The notes: generated by a model not told the origin, from the sequence alone. DNA of 5,262 bases from an uncultured Clostridia bacterium (GCA_947629805.1 CANRFE010000086.1:1-5262), one strand, 5' to 3'; numbered from the stretch's first letter, positions 1 to 4,975 are shown. Numbers and translations: made by a program.

Positions 1-703
1 ATCTTGTTACTAATTTACAATTTTCCATTTCGAATAAAGCTTGATTTTTTGCTACTCCTATTTTTATCGTATCAAAAGAATCTAAAATAATTTTATTTAC
101 TTCATTTAAAGTTCTTCCTGGAATAACAGCCGAAAAATCTTGACTACTATTGGATAAAAATTTTGATTTCCAAGCTAATCGAAAACCATCTACAGCTACT
201 ACATTTAATTTATTATTTTTTATTTCAAATAAGCATCCTGTAAAAATTGGTCTATTTTCTTCTGTACTTACTGCAAATATTGTTTTTCTAATCATATCTT
301 TTAATGTATTTTGATCAATTTCAATGGAATTTTCTACATTAATTTGTGGAAGTTCTGGAAATTCTTCTGGATTCATAGTAGCTAATTTATATAAAGAACC
401 TTCGCATTCAATAACTAATAAGTTATTTTCATTTAAAGAAATATGAATTTCTGTATCTGGTAGTTTTCGAATAATTTCACTAAACATGATAGCATTTACA
501 ACTGTTGCACCTTGTTCTTTAATATCTGCATCAATAATGTATTCTATTCCTATTTCTAAATCATAAGTGGTTAATTTTACTTCGTTGTCATTTGTTTGAA
601 TTAATATTCCTTCTAAGATAGGCATTGTTGTTTTAGAAGCAACTGCTTTTGTTACGGAATTAATAGCTTTCAAGATTTTTTCTTTTTCACAAACAATATT
701 CAT
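1..703 (-). CDS. dnaN: DNA polymerase III sliding clamp (beta subunit), N-terminal 234 residues, cut by window edge
   Basis: The ring-shaped clamp tethers the replicative polymerase to DNA and recruits repair and replication partners. The reading frame starts at ATG 703-701 (MNIVCEKEKILKAI...) and stays open to base 1; the family is usually about 365-380 residues, so roughly the last third is outside the window. Family hallmarks are TYDLEIGI (residues 46-53), the ATMNPEEFPELP segment (108-119), ENRPIFTG (149-156) and VDGFRLA (171-177), as in Firmicutes clamps. Clamp domain I (about 1-122) and most of domain II are present; domain III and most of the partner-binding pocket are not. It lies downstream of dnaA on the same strand across the origin spacer. 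The start has an AAGGAG site at 720-715, 11 nt upstream, and a competing out-of-frame ATG at 710 lies nearer to it. I found no convincing promoter of its own, so expression may depend partly on dnaA read-through. Identity is essentially certain. Confidence 0.97.
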   Translation of the reverse strand, partial: MNIVCEKEKILKAINSVTKAVASKTTMPILEGILIQTNDNEVKLTTYDLEIGIEYIIDADIKEQGATVVNAIMFSEIIRKLPDTEIHISLNENNLLVIECEGSLYKLATMNPEEFPELPQINVENSIEIDQNTLKDMIRKTIFAVSTEENRPIFTGCLFEIKNNKLNVVAVDGFRLAWKSKFLSNSSQDFSAVIPGRTLNEVNKIILDSFDTIKIGVAKNQALFEMENCKLVTR

Positions 704-710
704 TTTTCAT
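687..710 (-). other. Seven-codon upstream ORF overlapping the dnaN start
   Basis: On the minus strand an ATG at 710-708 opens a tiny frame (MKNEYCL, stop TGA at 689-687) that overlaps the dnaN start at 703 in another frame. The shared AAGGAG (720-715) leaves 4 nt to this ATG and 11 nt to the dnaN ATG. It could compete with or couple to dnaN initiation, or it could be chance in AT-rich DNA. There is no evidence that it is translated. Confidence 0.25.
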
Positions 711-715
711 GCAAC

Positions 716-740
716 TCCTTTTTCTATAATAAATAATTTT
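716..740. other. AT-rich DNA unwinding element next to the DnaA-trios
   Basis: This nearly pure A/T stretch lies on the dnaN side of the trio array and overlaps the dnaN ribosome-binding region. In Bacillus-type origins melting begins at the trios and spreads in this direction, where helicase is then loaded. The location fits; melting has not been calculated. Confidence 0.6.
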
Positions 741-757
741 AGTAGTAGTAGTAATAG
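740..757 (+). promoter_or_regulatory. DnaA-trio array (six units), single-strand binding element of the origin
   Basis: Read 3' to 5' on the plus strand from base 757 to 740, the sequence is six consecutive trinucleotides: GAT AAT GAT GAT GAT GAT. All fit the DnaA-trio pattern 3'-(G/A)A(T/A)-5', on which DnaA assembles on one strand to open the duplex. The array is 4 bp from a DnaA box at 762-770, with a second box abutting it at 771-779. The AT-rich side points to dnaN, the same polarity as the Bacillus subtilis basal unwinding system. The motif is established from B. subtilis; its use here is inferred. Confidence 0.85.
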
Positions 758-761
758 GTAT

Positions 762-779
762 TGTGGATTTTGTGGAAAA
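762..779 (-). promoter_or_regulatory. Pair of abutting DnaA boxes beside the trios
   Basis: On the minus strand these read TTTTCCACA (779-771) and AAATCCACA (770-762), with one and two differences from TTATCCACA. They abut without a gap and share orientation, 4 bp from the trio array. In the B. subtilis model such boxes seat double-strand-bound DnaA, which then loads onto the trios. A third, weaker box (CAATTCACA, 791-783) follows 3 bp farther out. Confidence 0.8.
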
Positions 780-813
780 CTATGTGAATTGTTTATTTCC
801 CTTACCTTTTTCC

Positions 814-834
814 TGTTGATAATAGAGTGGATAA
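814..834 (-). promoter_or_regulatory. Two further DnaA boxes, one mismatch each
   Basis: On the minus strand the sites read TTATCCACT (834-826) and TTATCAACA (822-814), each one base from TTATCCACA and separated by 3 bp. They share the orientation of the boxes at 762-791. They are among the closest matches to the consensus in the window and support placing the origin in this spacer. Confidence 0.65.
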
Positions 835-890
835 AAAACTAATTTATAAACATTTAAAATTTTCAAAAGGGAAAAACTAAATTATAAACA
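834..890 (+). repeat. 19-bp direct repeat in the origin, two copies 38 bp apart, each ending in TTATAAACA
   Basis: AAAAACTAATTTATAAACA (834-852) and AAAAACTAAATTATAAACA (872-890) match at 18 of 19 positions, while the 19 bp between them are unrelated. Each copy ends in TTATAAACA, one mismatch from TTATNCACA, so the repeat may contain weak DnaA sites. On the minus strand each copy also reads as a -10-like element (TATAAT at 886-881 in the second copy), but no -35 stands at a suitable distance. The repeat is real in the sequence; its role is unknown. Confidence 0.8.
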
Positions 891-894
891 AGTT

Positions 895-927
895 ATATAC
901 ACAAAATTCACATTTTCTTGTGGAAAG
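895..927. promoter_or_regulatory. Cluster of three DnaA-box-like sites on the dnaA side of the origin
   Basis: ATATACACA (895-903) and AAATTCACA (904-912) abut on the plus strand, with one and two differences from TTATNCACA. CTTTCCACA (927-919) follows on the minus strand with two differences. The first pair mirrors the paired boxes at 762-779 but faces the opposite way, and there is no trio array next to it. The sites are weak and the binding claim is inferred. Confidence 0.5.
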
Positions 928-964
928 CAATTAAGCTATTCCGTAAGAAGAAGACCATGTTTTC

Positions 965-989
965 TTTCCAAACAATTCTTTTCCAAACA
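965..989 (+). repeat. 10-bp tandem direct repeat TTTCCAAACA, 15-bp period
   Basis: TTTCCAAACA occurs at 965-974 and 980-989 in the box-free part of the spacer, just downstream of dnaA. It resembles a DnaA box with extra bases inserted (TTTTCCACA versus TTTTCCAAACA), but spacing within the 9-mer is lost. The function is unknown. Confidence 0.5.
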
Positions 990-1028
990 GTTTTTTTTAG
1001 AAAATTTATCTTTTCCATTTATTTTCTA

Positions 1029-2369
1029 TTATTGATCTGTTAGAAGAATGTTTTTCACACTTTCCACAATTAATTTTGTATTTTTGTTTTCTTTCATTTC
1101 TTTTTCAATTTTATTGCAAGCATGCATAACGGTTGTATGGTCTCGATTACCAAAATCTTTTCCGATTTGTGGTAAAGAAAGCTGAGGAACAGTTCTACAA
1201 AGATACATAGCAATTTGTCTTGGAAAAACAATATCATTAGATCTTTTATTTCCTGCAATTTCTTTTGCATCGATATTAAAATATTTTGCTACAGTTTCTT
1301 GAATAAATTGAGAAGAAATGACTTTATCTTTTGAAGAAACAATTTCATTAATAGCCCATTCTGCCATTTCCATTGTAATAGGACTATTCATTAAAGATGC
1401 TCTAGCAATTAATTTATTTAATGCTCCTTCTAGTTCTCGAATGTTCGTATCAATACGGTTAGCAATATTGGCTAAAATGTCATCTTCTATGATAATATTA
1501 TCTAGTTGTGCTTTCTTTCGTAAAATAGCTAAACGGGTTTCATAATCTGCGTTTGAAATATCTGCAATAAGGCCCCACTCAAATCTAGATTTTAATCTAT
1601 CTTCTAATAAATTAATATCTTTTGGAGGTCTGTCACTAGAAATAATGACTTGCTTACCACTTTCATGAAGTGTATTAAAAGTATGAAAAAATTCTTCTTG
1701 CACTCTTTCTTTTCCAGCAATAAATTGAATATCATCGATTAAAAGGACATCAATATTACGATATTTAGAGCGAAATTGTTCGTTAGTAAAATCTTTAATA
1801 GCGTTAATTAGTTGATTTGTAAATTTTTCTGAAGTAACGTATAAGATGTTAGCATTTTTATTATTTCTTAAAATTTCATTTCCAATGGCATGCATTAAAT
1901 GAGTTTTCCCCAAACCTACTCCTCCGTAAATAAACAAAGGATTATAAGAAGTAGCAGGTGCTTCTGCAACAGCAAGGGCTGCAGCATGAGCAAAACGGTT
2001 ATTATTTCCTACTACAAAACTTTCAAAGGTATATTTTGGATTTAAAGTAGGATTGGAAACAATATGTTTTGGATCTTCTCTATTAGGTTGTCCAGTTTCT
2101 GCTTGTTTTTGTAATTCTTCTTTGGAAAGAATAGAAACACTACATTCTTTGTTTGTTAGATAATTAAAAGTATTGACTAATAAGGAATGATAACGTGCTT
2201 CTACTGTATCTCTATTAAAAGTAGTAGAGCTTAGTAAAACAATATTACCGTTTTCAATACTTTGAATTTCCAAATCTTTAATCCAGGTTTCGTATGAAAT
2301 TGGGGTTGTTTCTTCCCTTAAAAGTTCTTTTGCTTTTGTAAGAAGTTCTTCTAATTCTCTTTCTTGCAT
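1029..2369 (-). CDS. dnaA: Chromosomal replication initiator protein DnaA
   Basis: This AAA+ ATPase binds DnaA boxes at oriC, forms an oligomer on the trios, melts the origin and helps load helicase; it is also often a transcription factor. The 446 residues match the usual family length. Domain I (about 1-85, with the WIKDLEI segment at 29-35) is followed by a short linker. The AAA+ core has Walker A GGVGLGKT (149-156), Walker B VLLIDD (208-213), a sensor-1 ISSD segment (243-246), the RLKSRF arginine region (258-263) and RELEGAL (311-317). The C-terminal box-binding domain ends with the DnaA signature GNRDHTTVMHACNKI (407-421). The start at ATG 2369 has AAGGAG at 2386-2381, 11 nt upstream. 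A promoter lies at 2434-2405. The stop TAA is at 1031-1029 and the origin spacer and dnaN follow on the same strand. It is intact and its codon use is like that of the neighbours. Confidence 0.99.
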   Translation of the reverse strand: MQERELEELLTKAKELLREETTPISYETWIKDLEIQSIENGNIVLLSSTTFNRDTVEARYHSLLVNTFNYLTNKECSVSILSKEELQKQAETGQPNREDPKHIVSNPTLNPKYTFESFVVGNNNRFAHAAALAVAEAPATSYNPLFIYGGVGLGKTHLMHAIGNEILRNNKNANILYVTSEKFTNQLINAIKDFTNEQFRSKYRNIDVLLIDDIQFIAGKERVQEEFFHTFNTLHESGKQVIISSDRPPKDINLLEDRLKSRFEWGLIADISNADYETRLAILRKKAQLDNIIIEDDILANIANRIDTNIRELEGALNKLIARASLMNSPITMEMAEWAINEIVSSKDKVISSQFIQETVAKYFNIDAKEIAGNKRSNDIVFPRQIAMYLCRTVPQLSLPQIGKDFGNRDHTTVMHACNKIEKEMKENKNTKLIVESVKNILLTDQ

Positions 2370-2404
2370 TTTCCTGAAAACTCCTTTTTCCCTATTGTTT
2401 TCTT

Positions 2405-2434
2405 ATCATATCAAAAAAAAAGGAGGATAGTCAA
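2405..2434 (-). promoter_or_regulatory. Likely sigma-A promoter of dnaA
   Basis: Read on the minus strand, TTGACT (2434-2429) and TATGAT (2410-2405) are separated by 18 bp, with one mismatch each from TTGACA and TATAAT. This predicts a leader of about 30 nt before the dnaA ATG at 2369. No DnaA box with one mismatch or fewer was found in or near it, so DnaA autoregulation by a close site is not evident. Confidence 0.7.
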
Positions 2435-2471
2435 TACAAATAAAAAAAATAATTTAATTTAAAGGAAAGTA

Positions 2472-2500
2472 TTGACATAAGAGACAATTTAAGGTACAAT
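2472..2500 (+). promoter_or_regulatory. Strong sigma-A promoter of the rpmH operon
   Basis: TTGACA (2472-2477) is a perfect -35 element, followed 17 bp later by TACAAT (2495-2500), a one-mismatch -10. An A/T-rich tract just upstream (about 2435-2463) could act as an UP element, as expected for a ribosomal protein gene. It diverges from the dnaA promoter, with 37 bp between the two -35 elements. The start site should be near 2507, leaving a leader of about 65 nt. Confidence 0.85.
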
Positions 2501-2528
2501 TATAAAGCTTATTAAATTAAAAAGTGTG

Positions 2529-2563
2529 AAATCCGTTTACGGTTTAAATAAATACAGGAGGTG
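2529..2563 (+). promoter_or_regulatory. rpmH leader: small hairpin and near-perfect Shine-Dalgarno
   Basis: A weak hairpin pairs AAA (2529-2531) and CCG (2533-2535) with CGG (2540-2542) and TTT (2543-2545), with one bulged T and a TTTA loop. Ten bases later comes AGGAGGTG (2556-2563), 7 nt before the rpmH ATG. The Shine-Dalgarno is the most complete in the window, fitting a highly expressed gene. Regulation by the hairpin is not shown. Confidence 0.5.
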
Positions 2564-2570
2564 CCATAAA

Positions 2571-2705
2571 ATGAAAAGAACATTCCAACCAAAAAAGAAA
2601 CAAGCGCAAAAAGAGCATGGTTACATGAAAAGAATGAAAACAAAAGCAGGAAGAAATGTATTAAAAGCAAGACGTGCAAAAGGAAGAAAAAAAATAAGTG
2701 CTTAA
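2571..2705 (+). CDS. rpmH: 50S ribosomal protein L34
   Basis: This very basic 44-residue protein of the large ribosomal subunit binds 23S rRNA. The frame ATG 2571 to TAA 2703-2705 gives the usual L34 length. It opens with the hallmark MKRTFQP, then has HGYMKRMKTKAGRNVL, and ends ARRAKGRKKISA, matching the conserved ARRRKGRKxLSA tail. The central HGYMKRM differs from the more usual HGFRxRM but is in register. It is the first gene of the rightward operon, directly behind a strong promoter and an AGGAGGTG site. An intrinsic terminator 8 bp after its stop probably limits transcription of rnpA and the later genes, so that L34 is made in excess over RNase P protein. That control is inferred from position and from similar arrangements in other bacteria. 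Confidence 0.98.
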   Translation: MKRTFQPKKKQAQKEHGYMKRMKTKAGRNVLKARRAKGRKKISA

Positions 2706-2713
2706 ATAGGGAA

Positions 2714-2742
2714 GGCCACGTAACTATTATGTGGTCTTTTTT
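2714..2742 (+). terminator. Intrinsic terminator/attenuator between rpmH and rnpA
   Basis: GGCCACGTAA (2714-2723) pairs with TTATGTGGTC (2727-2736) over 10 pairs, two of them G-U, around a CTA loop. Six Ts follow (2737-2742). The gene that follows is in the same direction with no clear promoter of its own in the 45 bp to its start, so partial read-through is likely. Confidence 0.9.
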
Positions 2743-2787
2743 GTAATTTTGGTTATTATATTCCTTTTGGATAAGGGGTAATAATAG

Positions 2788-3126
2788 ATGAGAAAAATCA
2801 ATACATTAAAGAAAAACTATGAATTTAAAAGAATTTTAGAAAAGGGAAAATTTTATCGTGGAAACTATATTACCATGTATATTATACCAAATTCACAACA
2901 AGAAAATGTAATAGGAATAGCTATTAGCAAAAAATTAGCAAAAGCTGTAAAAAGAAATCGATTAAAACGTCTTATTAGAGAAAGTTATCGTTTACAAAAA
3001 GAAGAATTAAAAAAAGGATATAGAATGGTTTTTTTATGGAGTAAAAAGCAAATACAACAAATAAAATGTGAAGCTATACAACAGGATATGCATTCGTTAT
3101 TTCAAAAAGCAGGAATGATAAAATGA
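2788..3126 (+). CDS. rnpA: Ribonuclease P protein component
   Basis: This small basic protein is the subunit of RNase P that helps the catalytic RNA bind precursor tRNA and remove its 5' leader. The 112 residues match the family length. The N-terminal LKKNYEFKRILEKGK (8-22) and the signature KAVKRNRLKRLIRESYRL (52-69), with its RNR core at 56-58, are diagnostic; the central GIAISKKL strand (43-50) precedes the signature. AAGGGG (2773-2778) lies 9 nt before the ATG. The stop TGA overlaps the yidD ATG (ATGA at 3123-3126), so the two are probably translationally coupled. Expression depends on read-through of the terminator behind rpmH unless a weak promoter in 2743-2787 is used. The TGA stop falls where the family normally ends, so UGA is not read as Trp here. 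Confidence 0.98.
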   Translation: MRKINTLKKNYEFKRILEKGKFYRGNYITMYIIPNSQQENVIGIAISKKLAKAVKRNRLKRLIRESYRLQKEELKKGYRMVFLWSKKQIQQIKCEAIQQDMHSLFQKAGMIK

Positions 3127-3341
3127 AAAAGATAGGAGTTTATTTTATTAAAATTTATCAAAAATATATTTCTCCCATTTTTCACTTTTTAGGAATTAGG
3201 TGTAAATATTATCCAACTTGTTCGCAATATGCCATAGAAGCAATAGAAAAATATGGTTTTCTAAAAGGAAGTTTTTTAGCTAGTAAAAGAATTGTGAAAT
3301 GTAATCCTTTTTCAAAGGGTGGTTATGATCCATTAAAATAA
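3123..3341 (+). CDS. yidD: Membrane protein insertion efficiency factor YidD
   Basis: This short amphipathic membrane-associated protein is thought to help YidC insert proteins into the inner membrane. The 72 residues carry the DUF37/YidD pattern: an N-terminal YQKYISPI segment (12-19), CKYYPTCSQYAIEAIEKYG (27-45) with Cys27 and Cys33, then RIVKCNPFSKGGYDPL (56-71) with Cys60. The length is typical. Its ATG overlaps the rnpA stop by 4 bases (ATGA). An AGGA at 3111-3114 lies 8 nt upstream inside rnpA. yidC begins 24 bp after its stop, the usual gene order. The molecular mechanism of the family is only partly known. Confidence 0.97.
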   Translation: MKKIGVYFIKIYQKYISPIFHFLGIRCKYYPTCSQYAIEAIEKYGFLKGSFLASKRIVKCNPFSKGGYDPLK

Positions 3342-3365
3342 AAAAAAGAAAGAAGAGGAATTTAG

Positions 3366-4286
3366 ATGGGATTTTTATCTGAAATTTTTGGCTACCTATT
3401 AAATTTTTTCTATGAATTATTAAATAATTATGGTGTTGCCATTATTATTTTTTCTATTTTATTAAGATTATTATTAATACCAATTACGATTAAACAACAA
3501 AAAACAATGAAGAAATCTGCTAAAATGCAAGAAAAAATGAAAGAAATTCAAACAAAATATAGAAATAATCCAGAAAGGTTAAATCAAGAGACGATAGAAT
3601 TATATAAAACGGAAAAATTAAGTCCTTTTAGTGGCTGTTTTAGTGCAATTTTGCAACTTTTAATTATTCTTTCCGTATTTTGGATGGTAAGTCAACCATT
3701 AACTTATATGAAAAAAATAGATAAACAAGTATTAGAGGAATATAATCAAAAAATCATAGAAGAAAATGGGGGACAAAGAGTTGCTTATCCAGAAATAGAA
3801 ATCATTTCAAAAATAGAGCAAGAATATCAAGATGTTAGTACAAAATTAGAAACAGAAGATGTGGAAAATAGGGAAGAATTAGAAAAGCAAAAAGCAGAAT
3901 ATGAAAAAATGCGCATCAACATGGGATTTTTAGGATTGGATTTAAGCAAAGTACCAACATCAAATTTACAAGATTGGAAGGTCTATGTAATTCCTGGATT
4001 ATATGTTCTTACTTCTTTTATTTCTATTAAAATTACAACTAATGCACAGAAAAAGGCAATGCAGAAAAAAGAAGAAGAAAAAGAAAATTCCGACGATATG
4101 TTGGAAAGTATGCAACAAATGAATAATTCTATGTTATATATGATGCCAATTATGTCTATTTCTATTGCTGTTATTGCACCACTTGGTCTTGCTTTATATT
4201 GGTTAGTAAGTAACATTTTAATGATTATAGAAAGATTGATTATTAATAAATTTATTGGATCTAAGGAGGAAGAAGAAAATGCTTAA
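3366..4286 (+). CDS. yidC: Membrane protein insertase YidC/Oxa1 family
   Basis: The insertase helps new membrane proteins enter and fold in the cytoplasmic membrane, alone or with SecYEG. The 306 residues start with an amphipathic helix and lack a signal peptide and lipobox, unlike the lipoprotein forms of Bacilli. TM1 (about 22-42) holds the groove arginine Arg34 in ILLRLLLIPI. A charged cytoplasmic helical hairpin (43-86) follows, then TM2 (about 88-110), TM3 (about 206-223), and TM4/TM5 in about 257-293 (MPIMSISIAVIAPLGLALYW, then VSNILMIIERLI). The TM2-TM3 loop is enlarged: about 75 residues rich in Glu and Lys (113-187) come before the conserved FLGLDLSKVP (188-197). The C-terminus is acidic (KEEEENA). 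GAGGA (3355-3359) lies 6 nt before the ATG. Its end overlaps the jag start by 8 bases. Identity is secure; the loop's role is unknown. Confidence 0.96.
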   Translation: MGFLSEIFGYLLNFFYELLNNYGVAIIIFSILLRLLLIPITIKQQKTMKKSAKMQEKMKEIQTKYRNNPERLNQETIELYKTEKLSPFSGCFSAILQLLIILSVFWMVSQPLTYMKKIDKQVLEEYNQKIIEENGGQRVAYPEIEIISKIEQEYQDVSTKLETEDVENREELEKQKAEYEKMRINMGFLGLDLSKVPTSNLQDWKVYVIPGLYVLTSFISIKITTNAQKKAMQKKEEEKENSDDMLESMQQMNNSMLYMMPIMSISIAVIAPLGLALYWLVSNILMIIERLIINKFIGSKEEEENA

Positions 4287-4968
4287 AACCATTATTTCCG
4301 AAGGAAAAACAACACAAGAAGCAATCGAAAAGGGTTTAAAAGAATTAAACGTATCCAAAGATAAAGTAGATATTAAAGTATTGGAAAATGAAAATAAAAA
4401 AAGTTTCTTTAGTATTTTAACACCTAGAATCGTAAAAGTAGAACTAACGTTGAAAGAGAATAGTAAAGAAGAAAGAACAAAAAGAGAATATGACAATAAT
4501 ATAGAGGATATTCAGCAAGCAAAAAATAGAGTAGAAGAATTTTTAAACAATTGGTTAAAACAAGTAGAAGAAAGTTTGAATTATACAATTAAAATAGAAG
4601 ATTATACCATATTCGTAGATATTACAGGACAAGCAGCAGGCCTACTTATTGGATATAGAGGAGAAACACTAAATGCAATGCAAACTATTTTATCTGCCAT
4701 TGCAAATCGTAATTTTAATAATAAAATAAAGTTAATTTTAGATGTAGAAAATTATCGTGAAAAAAGAGCAAAAGTTTTAGAGGAATTAGCAGAAAAAGTA
4801 TCTAAAACCGTCTTAAAAAATAATAAACCTATTACATTAGAACCTATGTCGGCGTATGAAAGAAAAATTATTCATACAAAATTACAAGATAATACAAAAG
4901 TAGAAACCTATAGTATAGGGGAAGGCGATAACAGAAGAGTAGTTATTGCAAAAATAAAAAATAAATAA
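4279..4968 (+). CDS. jag: KH-R3H RNA-binding protein Jag/KhpB
   Basis: This single-stranded-nucleic-acid-binding protein (Jag, EloR, KhpB) works with KhpA in Gram-positive bacteria and affects RNA fate, cell elongation and division. The 229 residues have the three family parts. A Jag_N domain (about 1-57) has the KKSFFSI segment. The KH domain (about 95-160) has a GYRG loop (125-128) in GLLIGYRGETLNAMQ and ends near DVENYREKR. The R3H domain has SAYERKIIHTKLQ (191-203) and GEGDNRRVVI (214-223). A charged linker (about 58-95) joins Jag_N to KH. I chose ATG 4279 because AAGGAGGA (4263-4270) is 8 nt upstream and the protein then begins MLKTIISEGKT as in the family; a TTG at 4255 would add an atypical basic extension covering the Shine-Dalgarno. 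The start overlaps the end of yidC by 8 bases. Function in this organism is inferred from the family. Confidence 0.95.
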   Translation: MLKTIISEGKTTQEAIEKGLKELNVSKDKVDIKVLENENKKSFFSILTPRIVKVELTLKENSKEERTKREYDNNIEDIQQAKNRVEEFLNNWLKQVEESLNYTIKIEDYTIFVDITGQAAGLLIGYRGETLNAMQTILSAIANRNFNNKIKLILDVENYREKRAKVLEELAEKVSKTVLKNNKPITLEPMSAYERKIIHTKLQDNTKVETYSIGEGDNRRVVIAKIKNK

Positions 4969-4975
4969 AAATCGG

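Larger units (their letters stand above)
704..1028. other. oriC: Probable chromosomal replication origin (oriC) in the dnaA-dnaN spacer
   Basis: This 325-bp gene-free spacer lies between dnaA and dnaN, where Bacillus-type origins keep the DNA unwinding element. Box-like 9-mers close to TTATNCACA, each written in its own reading direction, are as follows. Minus strand: AAATCCACA (770-762), TTTTCCACA (779-771), CAATTCACA (791-783), TTATCAACA (822-814), TTATCCACT (834-826) and CTTTCCACA (927-919). Plus strand: TTATAAACA (844-852 and 882-890), ATATACACA (895-903) and AAATTCACA (904-912). No site is a perfect consensus; most differ at one or two positions. Together with the trio array and AT-rich stretch beside dnaN this makes a coherent initiation region. 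The part nearest dnaA (about 930-1028) has no box, only a short direct repeat, an AT-only inverted repeat (998-1005/1021-1028) and an A/T tract. Function is inferred from position and motifs. Confidence 0.85.

Noticed and set aside
881..886. Minus-strand TATAAT as a dnaN promoter
   Set aside because: The -10 is perfect, but no acceptable -35 stands 16-18 bp upstream and the extended -10 TG is misplaced by one base; kept only as an alternative reading of the direct repeat.
945..954. AAGAAGAAGA as a second DnaA-trio array
   Set aside because: Read 3' to 5' it gives GAA units that fit a loose trio pattern, but no DnaA box lies on the required side and the flanks are not markedly AT-rich.
998..1028. 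Inverted repeat TAGAAAAT/ATTTTCTA after the dnaA stop as a dnaA terminator
   Set aside because: The stem is almost all A/T with a 15-nt loop, and in dnaA orientation it is followed by As, not Ts.
1318..1545. Plus-strand open frame inside dnaA
   Set aside because: It is antisense to a well-supported dnaA, has no ribosome site, and its translation resembles nothing; it is a shadow frame.
2754..2759. TATTAT as a promoter for rnpA
   Set aside because: It is one mismatch from a -10, but the -35 position falls in the terminator stem (GTGGTC) and does not fit.
2766..2774. TTTGGATAA before rnpA as a DnaA box
   Set aside because: It differs at a base of the CACA core important for DnaA contact, stands alone, and overlaps the rnpA ribosome site.
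4255..4278. TTG start that would extend Jag by eight residues
   Set aside because: The extension lies over the AAGGAGGA site and adds DLRRKKK-type residues not found in the family; ATG 4279 has correct spacing.
3983..4496. Minus-strand open frames opposite yidC and jag
   Set aside because: Antisense shadows of two certain genes, with low-complexity Ser/Phe/Leu content.
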